Numbered from the stretch's first letter, positions 45,815 to 54,788 are shown. The stretch is DNA of 64,000 bases from Bifidobacterium sp. (GCA_024104275.1 JAGGHK010000010.1:1-64000), one strand, 5' to 3'. A program made the numbers and translations. Notes: a model not told the origin generated them from the letters alone.

Positions 45815-45850
45815 AAAAACCGGAACGATGCATGATGCATGTTCCGGTTT
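45815..45850 (-). terminator. Terminator after ppa
   Basis: AAACCGGAAC and GTTCCGGTTT pair around an ATGCAT palindrome. On the minus strand the stem is followed by TTTTTGTTTG. It lies about 80 bases after the ppa stop. Confidence 0.85.
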
Positions 45851-45931
45851 AAGCAATGACGAATGTCAAGTGGCCATTCGGCTGGTGGCTGTCAACTAGA
45901 AAGCCGGTTGTCAGCCAAGATCGGCGATCGC

Positions 45932-46426
45932 TCACTTCTTGGAGGCGGCGAGGCGCTCGCGGGAGGCCTTGATCTGCTTCTCGGCTTCGGCGACGTTGGT
46001 CCAGTAGTCGCCGGGCTTGACTTCCTTGCCGGGCTCCAGGGCCTTGTACTGCTCGAAGAAATGCTTGATTTCGGCCTTGTGATACTCGTTGACGTCGTCG
46101 ATGTCCTTGATGTCATCGAAGCGCACATCGGCGGGCACGCACAGCACCTTGTCGTCACCGCCCTCTTCGTCCTCCATATGGTAGAGGCCCACGGCGCGGC
46201 ACTCGATGACGCAGCCGGGGAACACGGAGTTCGGGATCATGACCAGCGCGTCGAGCGGATCGCCGTCCTCGCCCAGCGTGCCTTCGATATAGCCGTAGTC
46301 ATCGGGATATCCGAAGGAAGTGAACAGGGTGCGGTCGAGCTTGATACGGCCGGTCTCCTCGTCCATCTCATACTTGTTTTTCGATCCGCGCGGGATTTCA
46401 ACGAGAACGTTGAATGTTTCAGCCAT
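45932..46426 (-). CDS. ppa: Inorganic pyrophosphatase
   Basis: The 164-residue enzyme hydrolyses pyrophosphate and so drives biosynthetic reactions forward. Family I motifs are all present: VEIPRGSKNKYE, YPDDYGYIEGTLGEDGDPLDALVM with the metal-binding Asp cluster, and DVNEYHKAEIKHFFEQYK. AAAAGGAGC lies before the ATG at 46426. It is monocistronic, with its own terminator. Confidence 0.97.
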   Translation of the reverse strand: MAETFNVLVEIPRGSKNKYEMDEETGRIKLDRTLFTSFGYPDDYGYIEGTLGEDGDPLDALVMIPNSVFPGCVIECRAVGLYHMEDEEGGDDKVLCVPADVRFDDIKDIDDVNEYHKAEIKHFFEQYKALEPGKEVKPGDYWTNVAEAEKQIKASRERLAASKK

Positions 46427-46599
46427 GTTTGCTCCTTTTGAACGTCTATTGAACGTAGTGTTTGGTTACCGAATCCAAGTCTAGCGCAGATACCCGCCGA
46501 TGCGGGTTGGACAACCATATCGCTCTTCAGATACGTGGTGTGGTCCGGTTCTCGTCGACCCCTTGAATTGTGAATATTTCCGAGAAAAGCCATCCCCGC

Positions 46600-46628
46600 T
46601 TGACAGAAGCATGGCCAGCGTCTATAAC
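46600..46628 (+). promoter_or_regulatory. Strong promoter of the Amadori-compound locus
   Basis: TTGACA (46600-46605) and TATAAC (46623-46628) are separated by 17 bases. The predicted RNA start, near 46635, touches the palindrome that follows. 46427-46599 contains the ppa promoter side and no gene. Confidence 0.8.
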
Positions 46629-46637
46629 TCTTACTAA

Positions 46638-46653
46638 GACGTTATATAACGTC
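46638..46653. promoter_or_regulatory. Perfect 16-bp palindromic operator
   Basis: GACGTTATATAACGTC equals its own complement. It sits 9 bases after the -10 box and 25 bases before the SIS gene start, a position for repression at the RNA start. The GntR-type regulator encoded in the same locus is the obvious candidate to bind it. Confidence 0.7.
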
Positions 46654-46678
46654 ATGTTGATAAACAAGGAGGATATCA

Positions 46679-47647
46679 ATGGAAGTGCAGACAACGGCAA
46701 AGAAGATTGTCAAAGCCAGCGAAGGCAAGCTTTCTGAGGTTTATTTCGTCGCTTGTGGCGGTTCACTGGTCGATATGTATGTTTCTGACTACTTCATCAA
46801 GGCGGAATCTAAGAAGCTGACCAGCGGATGGTACACCGCCAACGAATTCGTCCACGTGCCTCCCGCCAGACTGGGCAAGACCTCGGTGGTCATTCTCTGC
46901 TCGCACAGTGGGAGCACGCCGGAGACGGTCGAAGCTGCGAAGGTCGCGCATAAGGCCGGAGCACAGACGGTTGGCTTGACCTACAACAAGAAGGCCGCGT
47001 TGCTTCCTGAGTCGGACTACTCATTCGTGTACGAATGGGGCAATGAACGTGAGGTCCGCAACAACCCGATGGCCATCATGCTTGATCTGACGGTTTCCAT
47101 CGTCCATGAGCTTGAGGGCTATGGGCATTATGATGTGTTCCGCAAGGGAATGGACATCATCGATACGGTGGTGGGCAACGCGGAAGACGAGGTGCTCCCG
47201 CGTACAAAGGAATTCGCCGAGAGATACAAGGACGAGCCGATGTTCTATGTGTTGGCATCCGGTGCATCCTACGGCCATGCATATGGCTTCGCGATTTGCT
47301 CCTTGATGGAGATGCAGTGGCTCGATGCCGCGCCGATCCACTCCGGAGAATTCTTCCATGGCCCGTTCGAGGTCACCGACAAAGACACCCCGTTCATTAT
47401 GGCAATGGGCTTGGGCCGGACTCGGGATCTGGATGAGCGTGCGCTGAAGTTCCTTGGCAAATACGCCGAGAAGGTCGAAGTTGTGGACGCGAAGGAACTC
47501 GGCTTGGATCTGATCGATGATTCAGTGAGCGAATACTTCAACCCGATTCTTTTCTATAGCGTTCTGAGCAAGTACCGCTTTGCGCTTTCCCAGGTTCACG
47601 ACCACGATCTCGATGCGCGACGTTACATGGGAAAGGTTGAGTACTGA
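46679..47647 (+). CDS. SIS-domain fructosamine-6-phosphate deglycase (FrlB/FraB-like)
   Basis: The 322-residue protein has two SIS sugar-isomerase domains. The first has VACGGSLVDMYVSDYF and ILCSHSGSTPETVEAAKVAHKAGAQTVGLT, where the phosphosugar binds the SHSGSTPE loop. The second has LASGASYGHAYGFAICSLMEMQWLDAAPIHSGEFFHGPFEV, with the Glu and His used by FrlB/FraB enzymes. FrlB-type enzymes split phosphorylated Amadori compounds (fructosamine 6-phosphates) into glucose 6-phosphate and the free amine. AAGGAGG lies 6 bases ahead of the ATG. The adjacent kinase and regulator support this reading over GlmS-like isomerases. The amine partner is not known. Confidence 0.8.
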   Translation: MEVQTTAKKIVKASEGKLSEVYFVACGGSLVDMYVSDYFIKAESKKLTSGWYTANEFVHVPPARLGKTSVVILCSHSGSTPETVEAAKVAHKAGAQTVGLTYNKKAALLPESDYSFVYEWGNEREVRNNPMAIMLDLTVSIVHELEGYGHYDVFRKGMDIIDTVVGNAEDEVLPRTKEFAERYKDEPMFYVLASGASYGHAYGFAICSLMEMQWLDAAPIHSGEFFHGPFEVTDKDTPFIMAMGLGRTRDLDERALKFLGKYAEKVEVVDAKELGLDLIDDSVSEYFNPILFYSVLSKYRFALSQVHDHDLDARRYMGKVEY

Positions 47648-47648
47648 A

Positions 47649-48476
47649 ATGGTATCCAACAAGAAGGTCCTTGGACTGGGCGATCAGGTCGTCGACGAAT
47701 ATGTCAACCTCAACGTGATGTATCCTGGCGGCAACGCAATGAACTTCGCCGCATTCGCCAAAAAGCTCGGTTATGATTCCGCGTTCATGGGCGTGTTTGG
47801 TGACGACAAGCAGGCGCAACATGTCGAGGACAGCATCGACAAGCTGGGCGTAGACCGTAGCCATAGCAGGACCGAGCGTGGCGAGAACGGTTGCGCCAAA
47901 GTCAATATCGTCGCCGGCGATAGGGTGTTCGTCGGCAGCAATGAAGGCGGCATAGCGGGCGAGAAGCCGCTGCGTCTGTCCGATGATGACGTGGACTACA
48001 TTAGATCATTCAGCTTGATCCATATGGGAATCTGGGGTCATTGCAACCATTTGTTGCCAAGGATCAGCAAGCTGGGCATTCCGATCTCCTATGATTTTTC
48101 CGATGAATTCACCAATGATACGTTGGAGGAAGCGATAGGGTATGTCCAATACGGGTTCTTTTCGCTGGATATGCCGGACAACCAGGTCAAAGTGTTGCTG
48201 AAGCACATATTCTCGCCTTCCAACAAGGTGCTGATGGCCACTCGCGGATCGCGTTCCACCATCACTTACGATGGCAAGGAATTCAATGAGGTCGCCCCGC
48301 ATGTCGTCAAGGCGGTCGACACGATGGCTGCCGGGGATTCGTTCCTGACCGCTTTTCTGTTGTCCTATGAAATCGAAGGAAAGGGGATGAAGGAAAGCAT
48401 GGAAGACGGTCAACGCTTCGCTGCGCAGGCGGTTCAGCTTGACGGGTCTTTCGGCTTTGGCACGCGGATTGAATAG
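47649..48476 (+). CDS. PfkB-family kinase, fructosamine kinase-like (FrlD/FraD)
   Basis: The 275-residue kinase belongs to the ribokinase/PfkB family. It shows LGLGDQVVDEYVNLNVMYPGGNAMNFAAFAKKLG at the substrate end. VDTMAAGDSFLTAFLL holds the catalytic Asp and anion hole (AAGDSF in place of GAGDSF). As FrlD in E. coli, it would phosphorylate an Amadori compound on C6 for the deglycase. Its ATG starts one base after the deglycase stop, so the two are translated together. The substrate assignment rests on this pairing more than on the sequence itself. Confidence 0.78.
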   Translation: MVSNKKVLGLGDQVVDEYVNLNVMYPGGNAMNFAAFAKKLGYDSAFMGVFGDDKQAQHVEDSIDKLGVDRSHSRTERGENGCAKVNIVAGDRVFVGSNEGGIAGEKPLRLSDDDVDYIRSFSLIHMGIWGHCNHLLPRISKLGIPISYDFSDEFTNDTLEEAIGYVQYGFFSLDMPDNQVKVLLKHIFSPSNKVLMATRGSRSTITYDGKEFNEVAPHVVKAVDTMAAGDSFLTAFLLSYEIEGKGMKESMEDGQRFAAQAVQLDGSFGFGTRIE

Positions 48477-48561
48477 CTGACATTTTAAAGAATGTGGGTT
48501 GAGTGATCAAGTCCACCGCTTGGTAATATGGACATATATGAAGCAAGGCGGAAGGCGAACG

Positions 48562-49275
48562 ATGCTCGAGGGCAACACTACAATACCGATGTACCTTCAG
48601 CTGAAGACGTCTCTACTTGCCGCTCTCCAATCGGGAAAGTATCCGAAAGGGTCGCAAATTCCCCCGGAACCTGAGTTGTGCAGACAATACGGTGTTTCCA
48701 GGATTACGGTTCGCAAGGCCGTGTCCGAACTGGTGAAAGATGGCTATCTCTTCAAAAAGCAGGGGAAAGGCACCTTCGTCAGCGGTCATACCATTGATCG
48801 GCAGATCAAGTATGTTTCTGGATTCACCGATAGCGTCGAACAGGCCGGGTTCAAAGCGACATCGGTTCTCTTGCAGAGAAAGCGGATACCCGCCCCGGAC
48901 GATGTCGCCCATTATTTTGGCATCAAGCCGGAAACGGCGGTTCTTTACACCAAGCGAAAGAGGATGGCGGACGGTCGTCCCGTAATGCTGGAAAACAATT
49001 ATTTTCCGCTGGAACGGTTCAGCTTCCTTGGAACTGAAGACCTATCAGGTTCGTTGTACCACCTGCTTGATGAGAAATACGGAATTGAGCCCATCCACCC
49101 GAAAGAAACCTTGCTCAGCATGGTTTTGGCCGATTCGAAAATGGCCAAGGACATGGATGTTGTGGTAGGAACCCCATTTTTTAAGATTGATACATTCATC
49201 TGCGATCAGCACGATGACCCGGTTCATGTGGGTCATCAATATTTCTTAGGTGAAATCTACACGTTCAGCATCTGA
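48562..49275 (+). CDS. GntR/HutC-family transcriptional regulator (FrlR-like)
   Basis: The 237-residue regulator has a GntR winged helix-turn-helix (residues ~8-70: IPMYLQLKTSLLAALQSGKYPKGSQIPPEPELCRQYGVSRITVRKAVSELVKDGYLFKKQGKGTFV). A UTRA ligand domain (about 90-235) follows, as in FrlR and FraR. It probably senses a sugar-phosphate intermediate and binds the palindrome at 46638-46653. I chose the ATG at 48562 (GGAAGG 5-7 bases upstream; the protein then begins MLEGNTTIPMY). It lies 85 bases after the kinase gene, in the same direction. Confidence 0.85.
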   Translation: MLEGNTTIPMYLQLKTSLLAALQSGKYPKGSQIPPEPELCRQYGVSRITVRKAVSELVKDGYLFKKQGKGTFVSGHTIDRQIKYVSGFTDSVEQAGFKATSVLLQRKRIPAPDDVAHYFGIKPETAVLYTKRKRMADGRPVMLENNYFPLERFSFLGTEDLSGSLYHLLDEKYGIEPIHPKETLLSMVLADSKMAKDMDVVVGTPFFKIDTFICDQHDDPVHVGHQYFLGEIYTFSI

Positions 49276-49412
49276 TACAGAGGTCGGGTGCCTGATCGGC
49301 TCGACATATTTTTCGGTCGGACAAGTCATTTCCTTAGCCAGACTATGCCTGGTTGATGTTTTTGTCCCCACGAAGCTGAGGGATTTCGCTTCCTCGTATC
49401 AGGAGAATCGAA

Positions 49413-50888
49413 ATGAAAACAATAGTGCGATCCCGCCATATTTTTGACGGGGTTGACTCAAAGCCCTATCGGGGTTATTTGCTATTTGATGGCCCGAAAC
49501 TGATAACCGTCGAAAAAGGTTGGAATTATGGCGACCTTGACGAAGGGACGACCATTTTCTGCGATGATGACAATTTCATCATGCCCGGTATCCACGATAA
49601 CCATGTTTTTTTCTCCGGTTGGTTGTCTGCCAATTGCGGGATTGATCTGACGCCGTTTTCTGATTTTTCAGCGGCTGTTGACCTCATCGCGCAGGCGGTC
49701 GCCAAGAATCCGGGTCACCCCGTATACGCTCACGGTTGGGATAGTGAATCGTGGTCGGCGCAGGCGACTCGGGCGGTCTTGGACGGTGTCTCCACCACTG
49801 TCCCAATCACCGTCATCGATAAGGGCAGGACGCGGTACTGGATGAATACGGCGGCGGTGCGTCGATACGGTTTCAGCGAAGGCGATCTTTCGGCGGAAAA
49901 ACGTTGGAGGCTGATTCGCGAGATGACCTCCGACGAAACCATTGTCGGCGATGGCTGGCACCGATTCCAGCAGCTGTTGCTTTCGCGCGGTGTCGTTTCG
50001 TGCAAGGACATCGTTTTCGATGATTGCTCGGTGCATGAACTCATCGATGACCATGTTCTTGACGTGAGCATGTATGTTGAATCCGTATCCGAGCCTTTTG
50101 ATGTTCCCGCGTTGGTCAAAGCCCGGCAAAACACTAACCGGAAAAGGGTTCGTTTCGGCGGAGCCAAGGTCATGGTCGATGGCGTGGTGGCCGACGGCAC
50201 CGGTGATATCTACGGAGACTATGTTGCTGGTGGCGCCAAGCCGTCAGTCGACTACCACAGTATCGGAGAGACTGTCGCCAGGCTTTCCGAAGCGGGGATC
50301 TCCTGCTGCCTGACCGCGGAAGGCGACAAGGCGATTGATATGTCCGCCGACATCCTTTCGCGTCACCACCTGCCTGGAACGCATCATTCGATGAGCGATC
50401 TGGAAATGATCACCGAACGTGCCTCGAAAGTCATGGCGAAGTCAGGGATCACCGCGGAAATCTACCCGCAGATTCTGGGTCTGAATCCTTCGAAGGCGCA
50501 ATCCTATATGGGTAAGACCATCAAGGGTGATGATGGCGGTGATTTCTATCGGTATACCAACCTCACCCGATCCGGGACGACAGTGACATGCGGCACCGAT
50601 TGCCCGTTGTTCATCACCTCAGTTCCCGATTCGCTGTTCAGGGCCACACGACGCCGTTTCGACGAAAACGATGGCAACTGGTTCCCTGAATATGCCATGT
50701 CCGCCCCGGATCTGCTGAAAGCTTGGAGCCGGGAGGGCGTGAGCGAGGAGCAACGGACGCTGGCAAGCGGCAAGCCGGCAACGTTTACGGTTTTTGATCG
50801 TGATCTGATTTCAGCCGATGACGATGCGTTGAGAGACGCGAAGGTCATCCGCACGGTCATAGATGGCAACGTTGCTTATCAACAATAA
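49413..50888 (+). CDS. Amidohydrolase-fold protein (YtcJ-like) with altered metal site
   Basis: The 491-residue product follows the amidohydrolase 3/YtcJ family. It has an N-terminal beta part and the first metal block PGIHDNHVFFSGW. The lysine block reads VRFGGAKVMVDGVVADGTG, then ISCCLTAEGDKAIDMSADIL, and near the end CGTDCPLF. In YtcJ-like enzymes the first block is DxHxH and the third HAxGD. Here they read DNHVF and TAEGD, so two usual histidine ligands are changed, while Lys and the final Asp remain. It lies in the Amadori locus between the regulator and the permease. There it could hydrolyse an amide or peptide in the substrate. AGGAGA precedes the ATG. Confidence 0.7.
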   Translation: MKTIVRSRHIFDGVDSKPYRGYLLFDGPKLITVEKGWNYGDLDEGTTIFCDDDNFIMPGIHDNHVFFSGWLSANCGIDLTPFSDFSAAVDLIAQAVAKNPGHPVYAHGWDSESWSAQATRAVLDGVSTTVPITVIDKGRTRYWMNTAAVRRYGFSEGDLSAEKRWRLIREMTSDETIVGDGWHRFQQLLLSRGVVSCKDIVFDDCSVHELIDDHVLDVSMYVESVSEPFDVPALVKARQNTNRKRVRFGGAKVMVDGVVADGTGDIYGDYVAGGAKPSVDYHSIGETVARLSEAGISCCLTAEGDKAIDMSADILSRHHLPGTHHSMSDLEMITERASKVMAKSGITAEIYPQILGLNPSKAQSYMGKTIKGDDGGDFYRYTNLTRSGTTVTCGTDCPLFITSVPDSLFRATRRRFDENDGNWFPEYAMSAPDLLKAWSREGVSEEQRTLASGKPATFTVFDRDLISADDDALRDAKVIRTVIDGNVAYQQ

Positions 50889-50911
50889 AGATCATTAATA
50901 GAAAGAGGCGA

Positions 50912-52402
50912 ATGATGAAGTTCGCAAAGAAAGCCATATACAACATTGAAACTGAGAGCGCGGGCGGGGGCAGTGATACCCAGACTGCAAAGAAAGATAA
51001 AAAATTCCATTTTCATTTCCCTCATAGTTATGCCCTGATGTTTCTCCTGCTTGTCGTCGCGGCTGTGCTGACGTGGATTGTCCCCAGCGGTGAGTTCAAG
51101 ACCAAGACCGTCAGCGTCGGAGGCGATTCCCGGACGGTGGTCATTCCCGGAACGTTCCATGAAATCGCGAAAACGGGGCATGGACAAGGATTGTGGGCAG
51201 TCCTCAAAGCCCCGAGCGATGGTATCGCGGCGGCGGTTGACGTCATCGCGTTTGTGCTGATTCTTGGTGGCGCTTTTGGCATCATTCTAAAGACCGGTGC
51301 CATCGACCGCGGCTTGCGTGCCCTTGCCGATTTTCTGGGAAGCAAGGGTGTGCTCGTCATACCTTTGATGATGATTTTGGTCAGTATCGGTGGCTCGACA
51401 TACGGAATGAGCGAGGAGCTGATCCCGCTGTTCATTATTTTCATCTCGTTCATGCTGACGCTCGGTTTTGATTCCATAACGGCGATCCTGACGCTGTTCC
51501 TGGCAAGTCAGGTGGGGTATATCGCCTCGACGATCAATCCGTTCAATGTGCTGATCGCGCAGGGCATCGGCCAGGTCCGCGGCAATCCGTTGCTGTGGCT
51601 GCGGCTCGTCTATTGGTTCATTTTCACTGCCATCGCCATCGCGTTCACGATGCATTATGCTCTGAAAGTGCGTAAGGATCCGGAATCTTCCGTGTCGTAT
51701 CACTCTGATCTACAACTACGCGTCAAATTGAGTGGCGCGGGCAAGACTGATGGGAAAGAAGCCGAATTCACCGGTCGCGATAAGGCCGTTATCGCCGTCT
51801 TCATTATCGGCTTGGGCGTCATGGTCTATGGGATTCTCGCCCAGGGCTGGTATATGACCGAGATCGCCGCCCTGTTCCTTGCGGTTGGCCTGATCATCGG
51901 CATCATCGCGCGCTTCAGCGTCAACGAGATGTGCGAAAGCTTTGTTTCCGGTTGCGGCGATTTCGTGTATGCGGCCGTGATCATTGGCTTGGCTCGCGGC
52001 ATCCTGGTCCTTCTCGAGAATGGCGCCATCATCGATACCATCCTCAACGGCTTGGCCCAAGCTCTGGGTGGTTTGCCGAAGGCGTTGTTCACTACGATTC
52101 TGCTCGCGGTGCAAAGCCTGATTACGCTGTTTGTGCCGTCATCGTCCGGCTCCGCGGCTTTGACCATGCCGGTTATGGGGCCGCTCGCGGATTTGGTGCA
52201 TATCAACCGCGATGTCATCGTGCTCAGCAACCAGTTCGGCAATGGCTTGATGAACATCATCAATCCCACCGGCGGCGTGCTTCTTGCGGGCTTGTCTGTC
52301 GCGGGAGTCAGCTTTGGCAAATGGCTCAAGGTCGGCACGAAGATATTTGCGATCCTCTTCGTTGTGGCTGCAGTCTTGCTGTGGGTTGCTACCTTGGTGT
52401 GA
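50912..52402 (+). CDS. YfcC/DcuC-like membrane transporter
   Basis: The 496-residue protein has about 12-13 membrane segments and matches the YfcC family of anion or amino-acid permeases. It contains HFHFPHSYALMFLLLVVAAVLTWIVPSGEF, GGAFGIILKTGAIDRGL, STYGMSEELIPLFIIFISFM and FVPSSSGSAALTMPVMGPLADLV; the last is the conserved substrate loop. It ends the Amadori locus and is probably its uptake system. Relatives move dicarboxylates, arginine or ornithine, which would suit an acidic or dipeptide Amadori compound. The substrate is inferred. There are two adjacent ATGs, at 50912 and 50915, with AAAGAGG ahead. Confidence 0.8.
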   Translation: MMKFAKKAIYNIETESAGGGSDTQTAKKDKKFHFHFPHSYALMFLLLVVAAVLTWIVPSGEFKTKTVSVGGDSRTVVIPGTFHEIAKTGHGQGLWAVLKAPSDGIAAAVDVIAFVLILGGAFGIILKTGAIDRGLRALADFLGSKGVLVIPLMMILVSIGGSTYGMSEELIPLFIIFISFMLTLGFDSITAILTLFLASQVGYIASTINPFNVLIAQGIGQVRGNPLLWLRLVYWFIFTAIAIAFTMHYALKVRKDPESSVSYHSDLQLRVKLSGAGKTDGKEAEFTGRDKAVIAVFIIGLGVMVYGILAQGWYMTEIAALFLAVGLIIGIIARFSVNEMCESFVSGCGDFVYAAVIIGLARGILVLLENGAIIDTILNGLAQALGGLPKALFTTILLAVQSLITLFVPSSSGSAALTMPVMGPLADLVHINRDVIVLSNQFGNGLMNIINPTGGVLLAGLSVAGVSFGKWLKVGTKIFAILFVVAAVLLWVATLV

Positions 52403-52429
52403 CGATTGTCGCGATCCGCTTGTGCTTGC

Positions 52430-52478
52430 GTTTGCGAGTGGCGGCAATGAGTGTTTGAAATTGCCGCCACGCGCAAAC
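52430..52478 (+). terminator. Terminator hairpin after the Amadori locus
   Basis: GTTTGCG-A-GTGGCGGCAAT pairs with ATTGCCGCCAC-G-CGCAAAC. The stem has 18 paired bases with one internal mismatch and an 11-base loop. Confidence 0.8.
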
Positions 52479-52523
52479 AGGGCATGGGCCCAGACGGCTG
52501 GTCCTCGACGGGCTTTTATTGTG

Positions 52524-52580
52524 GGTGGTCTCCAGTTCGGCCATGTTGTGTATTGTGAATGGCCAGATCGGAAGACCACC
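52524..52580. terminator. Second hairpin between convergent genes
   Basis: GGTGGTCTCC pairs with GGAAGACCACC (one gap), and GGCCAT pairs with ATGGCC inside it. Placed ahead of the glgE stop on the other strand, it may serve both directions. Confidence 0.6.
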
Positions 52581-52637
52581 TGTTGTTTCCGGTGGTTGAA
52601 TTGAAGTGAGCGGATATTTTATTGGTAATGCAAATGG

Positions 52638-54788
52638 TTATTGCGCAATGCTGAAGATATAGGCCGGGTGCTCGGTGGGATCGAGTGTGACCTTGTTGTT
52701 GCTTGACCAGGTGAAGGTACCGCCGCCGAGTTCGTCGCGGACATTGAAGGCATGGTCGCGGGGCAGGCCGAGCAGTGCCGGGTCGAAGTTGACCTCCGAG
52801 GTGTGAACCGCTTGGCAATCGAGGTTCACCACGACAATGAGGGTATCGTCCAAATGGCGGTCACCGGTATTGCCGTTTCCGTCTTTCATGGGCACGTGTC
52901 CGATACGTGAACTTGCCGGAATATGGCGTGCGAAGGCGACGACGTTCGGGTCGCTGGTCCAAAGCATGGTCAAGTCGTGATAACTGCGGCAGGCGGGATG
53001 CGCGCGACGGATGCGGTTGAGATCAGTCAGCAGCTCGGCGATGCCGTATTCCTGGGCTTCGTTCCAATCGCGGACCTTGATTTCGTACTTCTCGTTATCG
53101 GCCTGCTCCTCGCGGCCTTCCTGCTGACGGTTCTCCACCAGCTCGTAGCCGTTGTAGATGCCCCAGGAAGGAGAACCCATGGCGGCAAGTACCGCGCGAA
53201 CCTTGTGGCCTTCCGGGCCGTTGTCGCGCAGGTAATCGGTGAGGATATCGGGCGTGGTGGGCCAGAACGTGTTGTGCTGGTAATAGGCCTCGTCGCTGTT
53301 GGTGGTCTGCAGGTATTCGGCGACCTCGTCCTTGGTATTGCGCCAGGGGAAGTAGCTGTGCGACTGGGTGAAACCGGCGAGGCTCAGCGCCCGCATGATG
53401 GCCGGGCGGGTGAATGCCTCAGCGAGGAAGAGGATTTCGGGATGCTTGCGCTGCACGGCTTCGATGACGTCCTGCCAGAAACGGACCGGCTTGGTGTGAG
53501 GGTTGTCGATACGGAATATCGTGACGCCGGCGGCAATCCAAAGATTCATGATGCGCTCGGTCTCGCGCTCGATGCCGGGCATATCGATGTTGAAATCGAT
53601 GGGGTAGATGTCCTGGTACTTCTTCGGTGGGTTTTCGGCGAATGCGATGGTGCCGTCGGGCTTGTGGCGGAACCAATTCGGATGCTCCTTGACCCACGGA
53701 TGGTCGGGCGAGCATTGCAGTGCGAAGTCCAGCGCGATTTCCAAGCCCAATTTGTGGGCGTAGGCGCAGAACGCCTTGAAATCGTCCATCGTGCCGAGTA
53801 GCGGGTCGACCGTATCGTGCCCGCCGAGCGACGAGCCGATGCCGAAGGGGGAGCCGGGGTCGGTTGGGCCGGCGCCCAGCGCGTTGTTGCGTCCCTTGCG
53901 GTTGGTGACACCGATGGGGAAGATTGGGGGCAAGTAGACGACGTCGAATCCTTCGGCTTTGGCCCGGTCAAGTCCGGACAGTGCGGTTTTCAGCGTTCCC
54001 TGCGTGATCTCGCCGGTCTGCGGATTGCGGGTGGCACCTTCTGATCGCGGGAAGAACTGGTACCAAGCGGTGAAGCCCGATTCGGGGCGTTCGACTTTGA
54101 AACGTTGCGGGGCGCTCGCGGTCAGTCCGTCGCGCAACGGGTTCGAGCGATGCAGCTCTTTGATAGCTGGATTGTCGGCGGCGGAAAGCCGTTCCTTGAT
54201 ATCTAAAGAATCATTCGCAAGTTGCCGGGCAGCTTCTTGCAAGGTGTCTCGTTGAGTGTCGTTGAGTTTTGCGTCCTTGTTTTCTGCCCAGCGTACGAAA
54301 AGCTGCGAGCCGGAAATCAAGGCGTTTTCGGCATCGTCGTTCACGTCGACCTTGATTCGGGCGTCGGCGAGCCAGGAAGCGTACGCGTCTTCCCAGCCTT
54401 CCAGCGTGACCGTCCATTCGCCGAGCTGCCGCTGGACTTTGTCGAAATCTTTATCCCAAGGTTCGAGATTGCTGGGCCGCCCCGCAGTGAGTTCCGCTTT
54501 CCACAAGTCAAGGCCTGGATTGATGCAGGTCATAGCGAGACGTTGCCTGACTTCGCCATGTGGGTCACGCAGAATCGCGGTGGCGCCGGTATGGCTGCGT
54601 CCTTCGATGAAAATCTGCGCGGTGATGGTGAACATCTCGCCCAGCTCGACGCGGGCGGGGAAGACTCCTTGCTCTTCGCACGGTGTGATGGACATGATGA
54701 CAATCCGCCCGAATTGATGAGGCGTGGTGACGGGAATGCTGGGCGTGGCGGGCTCGCTGATTTTTTTATGGGTTGTGTTGGCTGCCAT
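52638..54788 (-). CDS. glgE: Alpha-1,4-glucan:maltose-1-phosphate maltosyltransferase
   Basis: The 716-residue GH13 enzyme transfers maltosyl units from maltose 1-phosphate to alpha-glucan chains. An N-terminal domain (about 1-180) and a helical stalk precede the barrel. The barrel shows DVVYLPPIFPIGVTNRKGRNN, GHDTVDPLLGTMDDF and EIALDFALQCSPDHPW. The nucleophile Asp is in IFRIDNPHTKP and the acid/base Glu in ILFLAEAFTRP, both typical of GlgE. The ATG at 54788 has GGCAGGAG 5-6 bases upstream; an ATG at 54842 has none. No treS or pep2 gene adjoins it, so the source of maltose 1-phosphate is not seen. Confidence 0.93.
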   Translation of the reverse strand: MAANTTHKKISEPATPSIPVTTPHQFGRIVIMSITPCEEQGVFPARVELGEMFTITAQIFIEGRSHTGATAILRDPHGEVRQRLAMTCINPGLDLWKAELTAGRPSNLEPWDKDFDKVQRQLGEWTVTLEGWEDAYASWLADARIKVDVNDDAENALISGSQLFVRWAENKDAKLNDTQRDTLQEAARQLANDSLDIKERLSAADNPAIKELHRSNPLRDGLTASAPQRFKVERPESGFTAWYQFFPRSEGATRNPQTGEITQGTLKTALSGLDRAKAEGFDVVYLPPIFPIGVTNRKGRNNALGAGPTDPGSPFGIGSSLGGHDTVDPLLGTMDDFKAFCAYAHKLGLEIALDFALQCSPDHPWVKEHPNWFRHKPDGTIAFAENPPKKYQDIYPIDFNIDMPGIERETERIMNLWIAAGVTIFRIDNPHTKPVRFWQDVIEAVQRKHPEILFLAEAFTRPAIMRALSLAGFTQSHSYFPWRNTKDEVAEYLQTTNSDEAYYQHNTFWPTTPDILTDYLRDNGPEGHKVRAVLAAMGSPSWGIYNGYELVENRQQEGREEQADNEKYEIKVRDWNEAQEYGIAELLTDLNRIRRAHPACRSYHDLTMLWTSDPNVVAFARHIPASSRIGHVPMKDGNGNTGDRHLDDTLIVVVNLDCQAVHTSEVNFDPALLGLPRDHAFNVRDELGGGTFTWSSNNKVTLDPTEHPAYIFSIAQ

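Noticed and set aside
52565-52575. AGATCGGAAGA, the start of a common sequencing adapter.
   Set aside because: It pairs with GGTGGTCTCC...GGCCAT upstream to form a proper hairpin between convergent genes, and the adapter does not continue past the 11 bases.
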